Counted from the first letter of the stretch, positions 35,017 to 43,977 are shown. The stretch is DNA of 64,000 nt from an uncultured Eggerthellaceae bacterium (GCA_934670115.1 CAKUOV010000004.1:1-64000); one strand, 5' to 3'. Notes: generated by a model from the sequence alone, not told the origin. A program made the numbers and translations.

Positions 35017-36345
35017 CTACTGAAGTTCCTTCATGAACTTAACCAGTTCAACAGCCTCGTTCGGAGCGGTGATGATTTCCCACTCAGGCAGACGCTCTTC
35101 CAGTTCGCCCTTCAAAACGGCAACCTTGCCCGGGATGATGAGCTTGCGGCAAGAGATTGCATCTTCAATGCCGTTTTCCTGGATGAACTTCGTGATGGAG
35201 CCAGCAGAGAACTTACCAGCAGCCCAAGAAGTCAGAACGGAGTAGCCACCAGCGTCGGTGATCATCAGGTTAACCGGTACACCGGAGCGCTCGAGTTCGG
35301 CGGAAACCAGGAAGTAGGTCAGCGCGAAGTCAACGGTTGCAACAACAGGAGAAGTTGCGTCTGCGCCGTTCAGCGGGTAAACCTTAGGCTCAACGGTCAT
35401 CGGCTTCTGCGGGTCGGTGTACACGTTCTGGCGCATGCCGTACAGCGGCAGGGCCTCAGCGTAGCTCATGCCATCCATAACGATGATGGAGCCGTACTTG
35501 ATGGTGAACAGAGAAGCCAAAGCCTCCTGCATGTGCATGTCGCCCGGGGCGATAGCGGCAACGTTCACGATGGAAGGATAACCGAAGGTGCGGTCGTTGC
35601 CCTTGATGGCAGCGCGGCGAATCAGAACAGCTTCCATGTAAGCTTCCTTGGCAGAAGCAGTGGAAACGTTGAGCACCAGGTTCTTGTTGCCCTTGCCTTC
35701 AAGCGCAGCAACGGTGTCGTACAGGCTGTCCAGGTCGTCGCCGAATACACCCAGAACCACGCCGAACTCGGTGGCCAAAGCGTTCATGTCGTCCAGGTTG
35801 TCAGCCTTAGCGCCGTTCAGGACGGGCTTGCCAGCTGCGCAAACTTCCAAAGCAGCGCGAGCGGCATCGGGGCAGCAGCAGTTCAGGATCAGAGTGCGGC
35901 CGGTCTCGGCAGCCTTCTTCACCAGTTCTACGTAAGCATCCTTGTCGCCTTCGAACTGAAGGGTCAGGGTCTCAACGTACATACGCTCGGAAATACGATC
36001 GTAGTCAACGTCTTTGATGGCAGCCCACTTCTCGTCGAAGTTAGCAGCGGTCATGGCAACGGAGAACAGGTTGCGAGAAACGAACGTCTTCTCGTGACGA
36101 TACAGAACGGTTTCGCCGCCCATGCTGTGTTCTTCAGCACCAGCACCAATTTTGATGGTTTTCATGGGAGGAGCAGTTGCCTCGGAGAGCTGAGCCAGAG
36201 CTTCAGCAGACATATGGGGGCATTTGTCCAGGCTAACAGCACCCTGGGCAACCTTCATAGCGAACGCCATGCAAGTGGGGTTGCCGCATTCCTTGCAGTT
36301 AGTCTTAGGAGTCAATTTGAAGATATCAAGACCTTTGAGAGCCAT
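35017..36345 (-). CDS. acsC: Corrinoid iron-sulfur protein large subunit
   Basis: A 442-residue gamma subunit. The N-terminal Fe-S domain has Cys17, Cys20, Cys25 and Cys42 (TNCKECGNPTCMAF...KCP), the unusual low-potential [4Fe-4S] site that reduces cobalt. A TIM barrel follows, then a C-terminal cobalamin domain (NLMITDAGGYSVLTSWAAGK). AGGAGGTATACC precedes the ATG. It is 10 bases downstream of acsD; the two form the CFeSP heterodimer. Confidence 0.95.
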   Translation of the reverse strand: MALKGLDIFKLTPKTNCKECGNPTCMAFAMKVAQGAVSLDKCPHMSAEALAQLSEATAPPMKTIKIGAGAEEHSMGGETVLYRHEKTFVSRNLFSVAMTAANFDEKWAAIKDVDYDRISERMYVETLTLQFEGDKDAYVELVKKAAETGRTLILNCCCPDAARAALEVCAAGKPVLNGAKADNLDDMNALATEFGVVLGVFGDDLDSLYDTVAALEGKGNKNLVLNVSTASAKEAYMEAVLIRRAAIKGNDRTFGYPSIVNVAAIAPGDMHMQEALASLFTIKYGSIIVMDGMSYAEALPLYGMRQNVYTDPQKPMTVEPKVYPLNGADATSPVVATVDFALTYFLVSAELERSGVPVNLMITDAGGYSVLTSWAAGKFSAGSITKFIQENGIEDAISCRKLIIPGKVAVLKGELEERLPEWEIITAPNEAVELVKFMKELQ

Positions 36346-36355
36346 GGTATACCTC

Positions 36356-37297
36356 CTACATCATAGCTGCAACGAAGCTGGAGATCGTTGCAACGGAATC
36401 GGGATGGCCAAGGATAACGGCATCGGAGCCTGCGCCCAAAACAGCGGCTGCAGTGCAGATTTCCATCTGGATGCCACGCTCTTCGCGAGCGCCCCACTCG
36501 GGAGCTTCGGACTCTTCGGTCAGAGCCTCTTTAACGCCCCAGCAGTCAGCAGCGCAAGGAGTGATGATAGGCACCTGCAGCTGAGCGTCGCTCTGGCCCA
36601 AAGCAGCAGCGCGAACGCGGTCGATGGTGGACAGCAGGTACTCAAAGCCGTAACCTACAGCAGCGGTACCCAGGTTCATCATGTAGCCGTTGGGCTGGAT
36701 GCCCATCTGGCCGATCAAAACGTTGAGCTGCTTAGCCAGGTTGATGTCAACGGCAGACTCAGCGCCGAACTTCTGGTTGTAAGCCATGCCAGCGGAAGCG
36801 GCAACGGTCTTGTAGTTTTCCTCACGAGCGGAAAGCAGTAAGATGTTGCGACCTTCCAGAGCTGCGGAAACAGCTTCGAAAATCTTAGCGTCCTTGTCGA
36901 AGTTCTTGCAACCTTCGAAGCACAGGGGAGCGTCGGTTGCTGCAGCAACTTCCTTAGCCATGGCAACGCAGTCCTCAACAGACATGTCGTCGCCGTTGGG
37001 GTCGGCGCTTTCGAAGTGGATTGCAATGAAATCAACACCGGGGATCTGTGCTGCGTGAGCAGCCTGAGCGGCAACGGTGTCGCAGCCAGCAAATTCTGCT
37101 GCCAACTTCGGCAACGTGGTGTCGATTCCCTTATCGGTGATTTCGAAACCGACTAAGGGCTTGTGCTCGATAGGAGCATCAAAGCTGCACAGTGCATCAA
37201 CGTTGTTACCGCCAACGGTGACTGCCTTGTCGCCGGTGCCAAGCGTAACCGTGTTGATAGACGCGGAATACGTTTGAGCCGTCTTCTTGAATGGCAT
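36356..37297 (-). CDS. acsD: Corrinoid iron-sulfur protein small subunit
   Basis: A 313-residue delta subunit with a TIM-barrel fold. Features are VDFIAIHFESADPNGDD, LCFEGCKNFDKDAKIFEA, DINLAKQLNVLIGQMG and YLLSTIDRVRAAALGQSD. It caps the cobalamin carried by AcsC. Two ATGs lie in frame; the second (37297, MPFKKTAQ) is chosen because AGGAGG is 8 bases upstream of it and only 2 from the first. Confidence 0.95.
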   Translation of the reverse strand: MPFKKTAQTYSASINTVTLGTGDKAVTVGGNNVDALCSFDAPIEHKPLVGFEITDKGIDTTLPKLAAEFAGCDTVAAQAAHAAQIPGVDFIAIHFESADPNGDDMSVEDCVAMAKEVAAATDAPLCFEGCKNFDKDAKIFEAVSAALEGRNILLLSAREENYKTVAASAGMAYNQKFGAESAVDINLAKQLNVLIGQMGIQPNGYMMNLGTAAVGYGFEYLLSTIDRVRAAALGQSDAQLQVPIITPCAADCWGVKEALTEESEAPEWGAREERGIQMEICTAAAVLGAGSDAVILGHPDSVATISSFVAAMM

Positions 37298-37364
37298 AGC
37301 CATTACCTCCTTTTACAGTTCTCTTCCTAGAATTGTTACTGCCTATTACATAAAAAGCAAAGGT

Positions 37365-38159
37365 TTATTTCGCCTGAGCTTCTTTTGCCTCTTTGAACAG
37401 CTCGTCCAACAGGGGATAAAGAGCTGATTTCGCTGCTGCCGTATCGGGAAGCGTTGCGGTGGGCTGGCCCGCGCAATCCGCTTCGTAAATGGCGGCGTCG
37501 TGGGGAAGGACACCTAAAAGATCCAACCCCTGGTTTTTGATCTCTTCTTCAATGCCGGGATCCAACTTGCCTTCGGGCGCGCGATTGACGATGAGCTTCA
37601 TGATGCTCGGGTTCAAGTTCAGCGTGCGTACCATTTCGGCAATGCGGCCAACTGCTTGAATGCCGCGGCGGCTGCAGTCGGAAACCAGAATGACCATGTC
37701 AACAGCGGGCAAAATGCCGCGGCTGATGTGCTCCATGCCGGCTTCGTTATCCACCACAATGTAATCGTAGTTGCCGGAAATCTTGCGCAGCTGAGCGGTA
37801 AGCAGGTCGTTTACAAAGCAGTAGCAGCCTTTGCCCTGCGTGCGGCCCATAACCAGAAGATCGTAGTTGTCCTCTTCGGTCAGGGCGTTGGAAAGCTTGT
37901 ACTGCAGGAATTCCTGCTTGGTCATGCTGCTGGGAATGGGATTTTCAAGCTGGTCTTCGGCGCGTGCAACCACTTCGCGAATGTCGCCGAGCGTGGCTTC
38001 AATGTCAACGCCCAACACTTCGTTGAGGTTTTCGTTGGCATCGGCGTCAACGGCCAAAATGGGACCCTTGCTCTTTTCCGACAAGTACTCAATGAGCATG
38101 CCGGTGATGGTGGTTTTTCCCGTACCACCTTTTCCGGCCATAGCAATGGTATACGTCAT
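37365..38159 (-). CDS. cooC: CooC/AcsF-type nickel insertion ATPase
   Basis: A 264-residue MinD-like ATPase. The deviant P-loop KGGTGKTT starts at residue 10, followed by ILAVDADANENLNEVLGV, the CYCFVND pair of cysteines in the middle that in CooC dimers binds metal, and DYIVVDNEAGMEHISRG. It inserts nickel into CODH or ACS. The start at 38159 follows GAAGGATTG; the frame is open upstream for 33 codons, overlapping the preceding gene. It is adjacent to three small genes, two of which look nickel-related. Confidence 0.93.
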   Translation of the reverse strand: MTYTIAMAGKGGTGKTTITGMLIEYLSEKSKGPILAVDADANENLNEVLGVDIEATLGDIREVVARAEDQLENPIPSSMTKQEFLQYKLSNALTEEDNYDLLVMGRTQGKGCYCFVNDLLTAQLRKISGNYDYIVVDNEAGMEHISRGILPAVDMVILVSDCSRRGIQAVGRIAEMVRTLNLNPSIMKLIVNRAPEGKLDPGIEEEIKNQGLDLLGVLPHDAAIYEADCAGQPTATLPDTAAAKSALYPLLDELFKEAKEAQAK

Positions 38160-38220
38160 AGTTTTCGCAATCCTTCTTTGTCGCTTCGTTGTGTTGCTTG
38201 TTCGCGTTGCCTGGTGCGGT

Positions 38221-38448
38221 TTACATGGGCTGGAAGCTAATGCGCTGGCGAAGTCCATCGGTGTTCAGGTCGAAGATGATGGTGCCATCGGGTTTCTCAT
38301 AACGCTCTTCAGTGATGTGCTTGCCCACGCGATACGTATTCATGAAGACGTTGACATCATCGATGTCCACTTCTTCAACGTAGATGTCGCGCATTTGGTT
38401 TCCGCTGCACTGATTGAAGATTTCGCGAAGCACTTCGTATTTCGCCAT
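38221..38448 (-). CDS. Hypothetical 75-residue protein of the CODH/ACS operon
   Basis: A 75-residue acidic protein, MAKYEVLREIFNQCSG to LRQRISFQPM, with a good ribosome site (CGAGGTTGAATC). It has one cysteine in NQCSGNQMRDIYVEEV and a predicted alpha/beta fold. It lies between cooT and cooC in the same direction, suggesting a maturation role for a nickel enzyme. I do not recognise the family. Confidence 0.65.
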   Translation of the reverse strand: MAKYEVLREIFNQCSGNQMRDIYVEEVDIDDVNVFMNTYRVGKHITEERYEKPDGTIIFDLNTDGLRQRISFQPM

Positions 38449-38475
38449 GATTCAACCTCGCTTCCGCAACTGCTT

Positions 38476-38667
38476 TTACACCGCTACGTAAATGCGGCTT
38501 TTCACGAAGTCAACTTTGTTCACCGCGCCTTTTACGGTGTAGTTTTCGCCCAAAAGGTCGGTGAAGGTAATGGTGTCGCCGTCAACTTGGAAATTGCTTA
38601 CGTTTGCGCACATTTCCTGGGCGTCTTCGGGATTGTCCTGATAGGTGAAAACGGTTGAAAGGCACAT
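38476..38667 (-). CDS. cooT: CooT-family nickel-binding protein
   Basis: A 63-residue protein starting MCLSTVFTYQ, the CooT hallmark in which Cys2 coordinates Ni(II) in the dimer. The rest forms small beta strands (VDGDTITFTDLLGE, VDFVKSRIYV). CooT homologues accompany carbon monoxide dehydrogenase genes and take part in nickel supply. Its start lies 2 bases after the stop of the His-rich gene, and the two are probably translated together. Confidence 0.85.
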   Translation of the reverse strand: MCLSTVFTYQDNPEDAQEMCANVSNFQVDGDTITFTDLLGENYTVKGAVNKVDFVKSRIYVAV

Positions 38668-38669
38668 GC

Positions 38670-38906
38670 TTATTCGCCCGCCTTCAGAATCTTCAAAGCA
38701 GCTTCGAGTTTAGCATTGGACTGTTCGAAGAGCGTGACTGCCTCGTGGATAAGATCCGACGCTTCGCCTTCGGTCTGATGACCCAACTCGTGCAATTCTT
38801 CAGCGTGATGCTGGTTGTGCTCGAGCATGTACGTCAGAATTGCATTGCGCTGCTCGGGCGTGTTCGAGCCCGTGCCATGCTGATGTTCGTGAGCATGTTG
38901 ATGCAT
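38670..38906 (-). CDS. Histidine-rich small protein, probable nickel store
   Basis: A 78-residue protein whose first ten residues are MHQHAHEHQH. Further histidines lie in HNQHHAEELHELGH, followed by a helical C-terminus. Such tails usually bind nickel or cobalt. GTTAGGGGATAACT precedes the ATG. It is the first gene of the acetyl-CoA synthase operon, directly upstream of cooT, so a nickel-buffering or delivery role fits. The helical body is not a family I can name with certainty. Confidence 0.7.
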   Translation of the reverse strand: MHQHAHEHQHGTGSNTPEQRNAILTYMLEHNQHHAEELHELGHQTEGEASDLIHEAVTLFEQSNAKLEAALKILKAGE

Positions 38907-38941
38907 AGTTATCCCCTAACTCTGATTCTTGCTTCGTGAGC

Positions 38942-38970
38942 ATCGTACTAGCATATTTTGTGCAATTCAA
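38942..38970 (-). promoter_or_regulatory. Candidate promoter of the acetyl-CoA synthase operon
   Basis: On the minus strand TTGAAT and TACGAT are separated by 17 bases, about 40 bases upstream of the first gene of the operon. It matches a housekeeping sigma pattern only in part, but no better candidate was seen in the 272-base gap. Confidence 0.4.
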
Positions 38971-39178
38971 GGCAAATCTGTACTATTGCGGGTGTTTTTC
39001 ACCTAATAATTACGCATCGAATCAAGAAGTAACGATTGTTTTGCTTGCAATGAGCGTATGATGTCGGTTGATTACGCCCTGGCTTTTGAAAACCGGGGGA
39101 AAGCCTGCTTTTGTGATATATCCGAGGTTCGTTTTTGACTGCGTTGCAAGTGCGATGATGCCGGCGCAGTTCGCGCAG

Positions 39179-40153
39179 CTATGAGCAAAGGGCGCTTTGG
39201 ACGCCGGTGAAGGCACAGGGCTCGTCGGTTGCAATGACAAGGTAGTTGTCGGCTCCCGAAAATTCCAGGTCAATGCAGGGTATTTCGTACACGAAGGCGA
39301 AATGTTCCGAGAGTGCGCGCATGGCGGCATCCACGATGTTGCTGTTTGCGCGTCGGCTTTCTTCGTGTTCCAGCGTGCTTTCAGTGCCGGTGTTGCCGGC
39401 CTTCTCGCACTCATCGAGCTCCTCGTGCTCTTCGCACTCGTCATCGACCACGGCGTTAAGCAGATAGAGACCGCCCGGTGTCAGGCAGCGCTTTGCTTGG
39501 CGGATGCTTTCGGGCGTAAGAAGCAGCCCCGTGGGGTTGGTGCCGTCAAACGAGTCGTTGATAATGGCGTCGTAGGCGGCCGATTGCGCGTGTGCAAGGA
39601 ACGTAACACCATCTTCAACGATGGTGCGCAGACGCCCTGCTTGCTCGGTGCCGTTTTCACCATAGCGTTGTTCCAGCTCATCAACGTAAAAATGCTTGCG
39701 GGCAATTTCGACAATGGCGGAATCGATTTCAACGACGTCAATGGTGGTGTCATTGCGGCTGGTAAGCAGGTGCTTTGGGTAGGAATAGGCCCCCGCGCCA
39801 ATCATGAGCGCATGATTGATGGGACGCGCCGACTCGAACATGTGGTCGAAGGCGCGATAATATTCGAACACCGGCTCGAAGCGCGCATCTCCCAGGTAGC
39901 TGGCGCTTTGGAAGCCGCCGCCTACGTAGAGCACGCGGATGGGCTTGCTGTGCTGCTCGGCGCCTGTGGATTCGCGTCCTTCGCTGTCGTCATCTTCGAT
40001 TCTCGCGTCGTCAGCGCCGCCGCTTTCGCCGTGGCGCTCTGCATCAGCGTTTGCGTCTTCGCGTTCGTCCTCGTCGTCGGTTTCAAGGGTGAACACCTGG
40101 GCCTCGCCGAACATGGTGGGGTAGCTAAACTCTTCAAGCAGTTCGTCGTCCAT
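39179..40153 (-). CDS. Spermidine synthase-like methyltransferase-fold protein
   Basis: A 324-residue protein. The C-terminal half has the SpeE-type Rossmann fold: HALMIGAGAYSYPKHLL (motif I), DVVEIDSAIVEIARKHF (acidic ribose-binding residue), VEDGVTFL and YDAIINDSFDGTNPTG. The N-terminal half holds a very acidic, low-complexity insert (about residues 28-70), and a second acidic insert interrupts the C-terminal part. True aminopropyltransferases are shorter, so substrate assignment is uncertain. The start at 40153 follows GAAAGGACCGCC. Apparently monocistronic. Confidence 0.7.
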   Translation of the reverse strand: MDDELLEEFSYPTMFGEAQVFTLETDDEDEREDANADAERHGESGGADDARIEDDDSEGRESTGAEQHSKPIRVLYVGGGFQSASYLGDARFEPVFEYYRAFDHMFESARPINHALMIGAGAYSYPKHLLTSRNDTTIDVVEIDSAIVEIARKHFYVDELEQRYGENGTEQAGRLRTIVEDGVTFLAHAQSAAYDAIINDSFDGTNPTGLLLTPESIRQAKRCLTPGGLYLLNAVVDDECEEHEELDECEKAGNTGTESTLEHEESRRANSNIVDAAMRALSEHFAFVYEIPCIDLEFSGADNYLVIATDEPCAFTGVQSALCS

Positions 40154-40393
40154 GGCGGTCCTTTCTTTGCAACGAGGGTGGTAGTGGGCGGCATAGCTGG
40201 GCACTCCAGTGCTTCCTGCTCTTATGCCGTCAGCGTTTCTATGGGTGCGAATTGAAATAGTAGCAAAAAACCGCTACTTATATGCTGGTCAGCAGCATAA
40301 AGGTTGTTGTTTGTATGTCTCTCAGATGCAATTCAAGCGCGGTTGAGCTTAGATTTTCGCTTGCCCGTTAGGTGCTCCTACGCTAAATAGCTT

Positions 40394-40676
40394 GAAATAG
40401 GAGGAAATAGAATTTTTTATCATTTTCTCCTATTTTTTCAGAATCCAACTAAGGCAAAATAGGAGAAATCAAAAATAATTCGATTTTTCTCCTATCTTTT
40501 TATTACGATTTTATGCTTCATAGGAGTTTGACGGCTTGTTTCGATGGAAAGCGGAGCGGTTTTCCCATAAAAAATAGGAGAATTTAAAAATAATTTGAAA
40601 TTTCTCCTATTTTGCAATGTGGCCACCCAACGAAAATAGGAGAAAACAACAATTTAATGCCGTTTTCTCCTATTAT
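40394..40676. repeat. Periodic array of AAATAGGAG palindromes
   Basis: Four imperfect palindromes, AAAATAGGAGAAA - about 18 bases - TTTCTCCTATTTT, plus one degenerate half unit. TAGGAG begins at 40398, 40460, 40521 (degenerate), 40575 and 40637, giving spacings of 62, 61, 54 and 62. Loops are AT-rich and differ between units. The array lies in the 699-base gap between pyridoxal kinase and the spermidine synthase-like gene, where no gene is supported. The stems are conserved and the sequence between units is not. Confidence 0.8.
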
Positions 40677-40852
40677 GCAATCAAGAGCATGTTTTCGGTC
40701 TGTGTACGGCAGCGTAGGTTGACTAGCGACACGGAGCGAGAGCTGGTTGTTGTTTTTCAGTCCGTGCACGGTGGCATGTTTTGCGCGAAATTGGCAGTTA
40801 CACGGCCCGTGGCGATGCCGCGAGCCGTGCAACAGTGCTAGAAAACAACATT

Positions 40853-41737
40853 CTATTTCAGCAGGTCGCAGATGCGGCCAAGAAGCGTCTCAAAGCTTAC
40901 GCCGCGCTCTTGGAAATCGGGCTGCTGCGACGAAACAAGCATGGCGTCGTGCGTGAGCGATCCTGCGAAATCGGCGGCTTCAGCCATGGAGCGACCCGCC
41001 ATAATGGCGGCAAGCAGGGCAGATGCGTACAAATCGCCCGTGCCGTGCAGCATAAAGGGTACGTAGGGGTTCTCTACGCAGAACGGTTCGAAATCCTGGC
41101 CTGCCACGAAATTGCGGATGATGCCATCGTTGCGCGTGATACCTTTGAGCACAACCGTCTTGGCGCCTTTCTCGAGTAGGCCCGCGGTGAGTTCTGCCGC
41201 ACGCGCGTCGGAGATATCGGAGCCTTCCCAGGCGTCGCCAATGGGCTGGTCAAGGATGATTGCGGCTTCGGTAAGGTTGGGCGTAAGGATGTCGGCCTCG
41301 GACGCAAGCTGAACCATCGCATCGCACAGCTCGGGAGTGTACGTGGGGTAAATCTTGCCATGATCAGCCATAACGGGGTCAACAAGCTTCAGGGCCTTCG
41401 GATAACGCTCGTATAGGCTCTTGATGATATCCACCTGAACGGGGTCGCCCAGAAAACCGGAATAGATGGCGTCAATTTCAACGCCAATGCCTTTCCAGGC
41501 GTTCAGGTAATCGGTCAGAATGGGAGTGGTGTCATGCATGTACCAGCCCGGAAATGCAGTATGGCTGCTGAACAGGCCGGTGGGAACGGGGCAAACATCG
41601 CATCCGGCGGCGGAAAGCACGGGGATGGCCACGCCCAAGGAGCATTTGCCGTAGCCGCACAAGTCGTGCACAGCGGCAATGCGGGGGATGTAAGCGCCTT
41701 CGCGCTGGTAAAGCGTCACATCGTTTGCGGTTGTCAT
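40853..41737 (-). CDS. pdxK: Pyridoxal/pyridoxamine kinase
   Basis: A 294-residue ribokinase-fold kinase. RIAAVHDLCGYGKCSLG at the N-terminus, LVDPVMADHGKIYP, TPNLTEAAIIL and the catalytic HGTGDLYASALLAA (GTGD motif) mark the pyridoxal kinase group. It phosphorylates B6 vitamers with ATP. GAAAGGACTAGCT precedes the ATG. It is divergently encoded from a PdxR-type regulator 121 bases away, the usual arrangement for B6 salvage control. Confidence 0.9.
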   Translation of the reverse strand: MTTANDVTLYQREGAYIPRIAAVHDLCGYGKCSLGVAIPVLSAAGCDVCPVPTGLFSSHTAFPGWYMHDTTPILTDYLNAWKGIGVEIDAIYSGFLGDPVQVDIIKSLYERYPKALKLVDPVMADHGKIYPTYTPELCDAMVQLASEADILTPNLTEAAIILDQPIGDAWEGSDISDARAAELTAGLLEKGAKTVVLKGITRNDGIIRNFVAGQDFEPFCVENPYVPFMLHGTGDLYASALLAAIMAGRSMAEAADFAGSLTHDAMLVSSQQPDFQERGVSFETLLGRICDLLK

Positions 41738-41858
41738 AGCTAGTCCTTTCGTAGGAATTATTGTTCGTAGGGAAGGCTAGTTCTTGCGCTCTTATCGGTT
41801 CAAGTGCCAAAATACCAATTATTAGCATGACCAGATTAATATCAGATAAGGACCAGGT

Positions 41859-43547
41859 ATGCTCACCTACGATATGAGCTTGCGCGGCGACGAACCGCTT
41901 TATGGGTTTCTGTACGAATCTATTGCAGCTGACATTCGTGCAGGTAACTTACCTGCATCGAAAAAACTTCCTTCAAAGCGAGCGCTTGCGAAGCATTTGG
42001 GCGTGAGTTTGATAACGGTGGAATCGGCGTTTTCCCAGCTTATTGCCGAGGGTTATATTCGATCGGTGGAGCGTAAGGGCTATTACGTTTGCGATTTGCC
42101 CCAAATAGACGGTGGCGTGCATGCGGGGGCTGGTGCGCGCGCGGGTCAAAGTACGCACCCGGGCGCCGATGCTGGCATGGGTGCGTTTTTGGCTGATGCC
42201 GCAAGTACCGGTGCGGGTGCGGGCGCAGGTGCGGCGCTTCTAGTTACCCGCGCGGACATGATGCCGCCTGCGTTTGCGGGAGCGAGCGAGGCTGCGGTCG
42301 CAAGTGCGTCTGACATGCATGGCGCATCCGCGGTTACCAGCGCGTTCGGTGCGTCTGGAGTGCCGAACGATGCCGTCCGCGCCAGCAGCGCTGCAACGCG
42401 CAAATCGATGCAGGAAATTTCTTTCGATGCCCCTTCGCAAAACATCGAATTCGACTTACATGGTGGTTCGCTCTCGAGCGCTTTTCCGTTCGACGCTTGG
42501 GCGCGCTGCATGCGCGAGGCGCTTTCGCGCGAGTCCGAAAGTGATTTATCCGATACAAAAAGCCCGTTGGGTACGCTGCGTCTTCGCCAAGTTCTTGCCG
42601 ATTACCTGCGAGAATATCGCGGTATGGATGTTTTGCCACAGCAGATTGTGGTCGGTGCGGGCGCGCAATACCTGTACGGCATGATTATCCAGCTTCTCAA
42701 TGAGGTGCGTGGATCGTGCCATGTGGCTATTGAAAACCCAGGGTATCCGCGCCTGGAAAAGATATATCGCGTCAATCGCGTTCCTGTTTCGTATATTCCC
42801 ATGGATAACCAGGGGATTCGCATGGATCTGCTTGCCGCAAGCGGAGCGAACGTGGTGCATATCACGCCGTCGCATCAGTTTCCCACGGGATTGGTAACAT
42901 CGGTGCCGCGCCGCTATGAAATCTTGAGCTGGGCGGCGCAAGATCCCAACCGTTTCATTGTTGAGGATGACTACGATTGCGAGTTTCGGCTGGCAGGCAA
43001 GCCTATTTCGCCCCTGCAGCGTCTTGATGCGCAGGGCCAGGTCATTTACACGAACACGTTTACGAAAAGCCTGGGCGGCGCGTTTCGCATTGGATATATG
43101 GTTCTTCCGTTGCGTCTTGCCCAGCGCTTCGAGCGCGATTTGGGATTCTATTCGTGTTCGGTGAGTGCGGTTGACCAGCTTGCTTTGGCGCGTTTCATTG
43201 AGTCGGGTGCATACGAGCGCCATGTGAATCGTTTGCGCACGCAGTATCGTGCGCTTCGGGATGCATTTGTTGATGAGTTGAACGCTTCGGCGTTGGCGTC
43301 ACGCATTCGCATTGCTTCGCAGGATTCGGGCATTCATTTCCTGTTGGGCGTTGCAAGCGATTGCTCGGGGGAGGAACTTGCGGAGCGTGCAGCGCGTGAA
43401 GGGGTAGCCATCCAGGCGCTGCAAAGCTTCTATCAGGGGAATGCGCCCGAAGAGCAGGAGACGCGTTGGCTGGTTGCGGGCTATTCAAGCCTGGATGCAA
43501 GTCAGGTTGCGCCGTGCGTCCGCGTGCTCGAGCGCGCTTGGGCATAA
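41859..43547 (+). CDS. pdxR: MocR/PdxR-type regulator (GntR HTH plus aminotransferase domain)
   Basis: A 562-residue regulator. Residues 1-78 are a GntR winged helix (LPSKRALAKHLGVSLITVES). Residues ~200-560 are a fold-type I aminotransferase domain with VGAGAQYLYGMI, VEDDYDCEF and the PLP lysine region TFTKSLGGAFRIGYMV. Between them lies an unusually long linker of ~110 residues, rich in Ala and Gly, where most family members have 20-60. It senses PLP and probably controls the divergent kinase gene. AAGGACCAGGT precedes the ATG. Confidence 0.9.
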   Translation: MLTYDMSLRGDEPLYGFLYESIAADIRAGNLPASKKLPSKRALAKHLGVSLITVESAFSQLIAEGYIRSVERKGYYVCDLPQIDGGVHAGAGARAGQSTHPGADAGMGAFLADAASTGAGAGAGAALLVTRADMMPPAFAGASEAAVASASDMHGASAVTSAFGASGVPNDAVRASSAATRKSMQEISFDAPSQNIEFDLHGGSLSSAFPFDAWARCMREALSRESESDLSDTKSPLGTLRLRQVLADYLREYRGMDVLPQQIVVGAGAQYLYGMIIQLLNEVRGSCHVAIENPGYPRLEKIYRVNRVPVSYIPMDNQGIRMDLLAASGANVVHITPSHQFPTGLVTSVPRRYEILSWAAQDPNRFIVEDDYDCEFRLAGKPISPLQRLDAQGQVIYTNTFTKSLGGAFRIGYMVLPLRLAQRFERDLGFYSCSVSAVDQLALARFIESGAYERHVNRLRTQYRALRDAFVDELNASALASRIRIASQDSGIHFLLGVASDCSGEELAERAAREGVAIQALQSFYQGNAPEEQETRWLVAGYSSLDASQVAPCVRVLERAWA

Positions 43548-43554
43548 ATTGCCG

Positions 43555-43905
43555 GCGAGCGTGCACCTGCGAGCACCCCCATTTGTTGTCAAATTACCCC
43601 ACCTTTTGTCAACAAATGCAGCCTGTTGTTGGAAAAACGACCCAAAATTCGGGCAAATCGACGGTAGAGAGTGGTTTGCATGTGTGATTCGGACCACTTG
43701 GAACAACAATCAGAGACGCTACAGGCAATAGGTTTGCATTTCCCCAGGTCACAGGGCTGCACCGTTTTCTTCGCAGAGCGGTGTTTGTCGGGAGTCAATC
43801 GATAGGGAGCTGGAACCACCCCCTATCGTCGATTTGCCCGAATTTACCCCCTGTTTTTCAACAAGAGGGGTGCGTGGCGGCATCAAACAAGGTAAAAACG
43901 ACGGG
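43555..43905. repeat. Inverted-core repeat family, copy A
   Basis: Order on the plus strand: the TTTGTTG...CAACAAA hairpin (43580-43618), TGTTGTTGGAAAAACGACCC, GGGCAAATCGACGG (43651), a 163-base core, CGTCGATTTGCCC (43827), ACCCCCTGTTTTTCAACAAG, and a right flank to about 43905. The flanks align with copy B in the same direction, while the core aligns with copy B only after reverse complementing. No protein gene is supported in this 485-base gap. Confidence 0.85.
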
Positions 43906-43977
43906 GAAGTCGCAGTGTGCCTTGCTGGAATGCGGAAGACGGCAAGGTGAGCCACGCCAAATTTTGCGATAACGCGA

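Noticed and set aside
40394..40676. CRISPR array
   Set aside because: Repeats are short imperfect palindromes with different loops, only four or five units are present, spacing varies by 8 bases, and no cas gene is in the window.
43580..43618. Intrinsic terminator of the PdxR gene
   Set aside because: The hairpin recurs as part of a repeat at 54950 and 12567 and lacks a T-run, so it is better described as part of the repeat, though some termination is possible.
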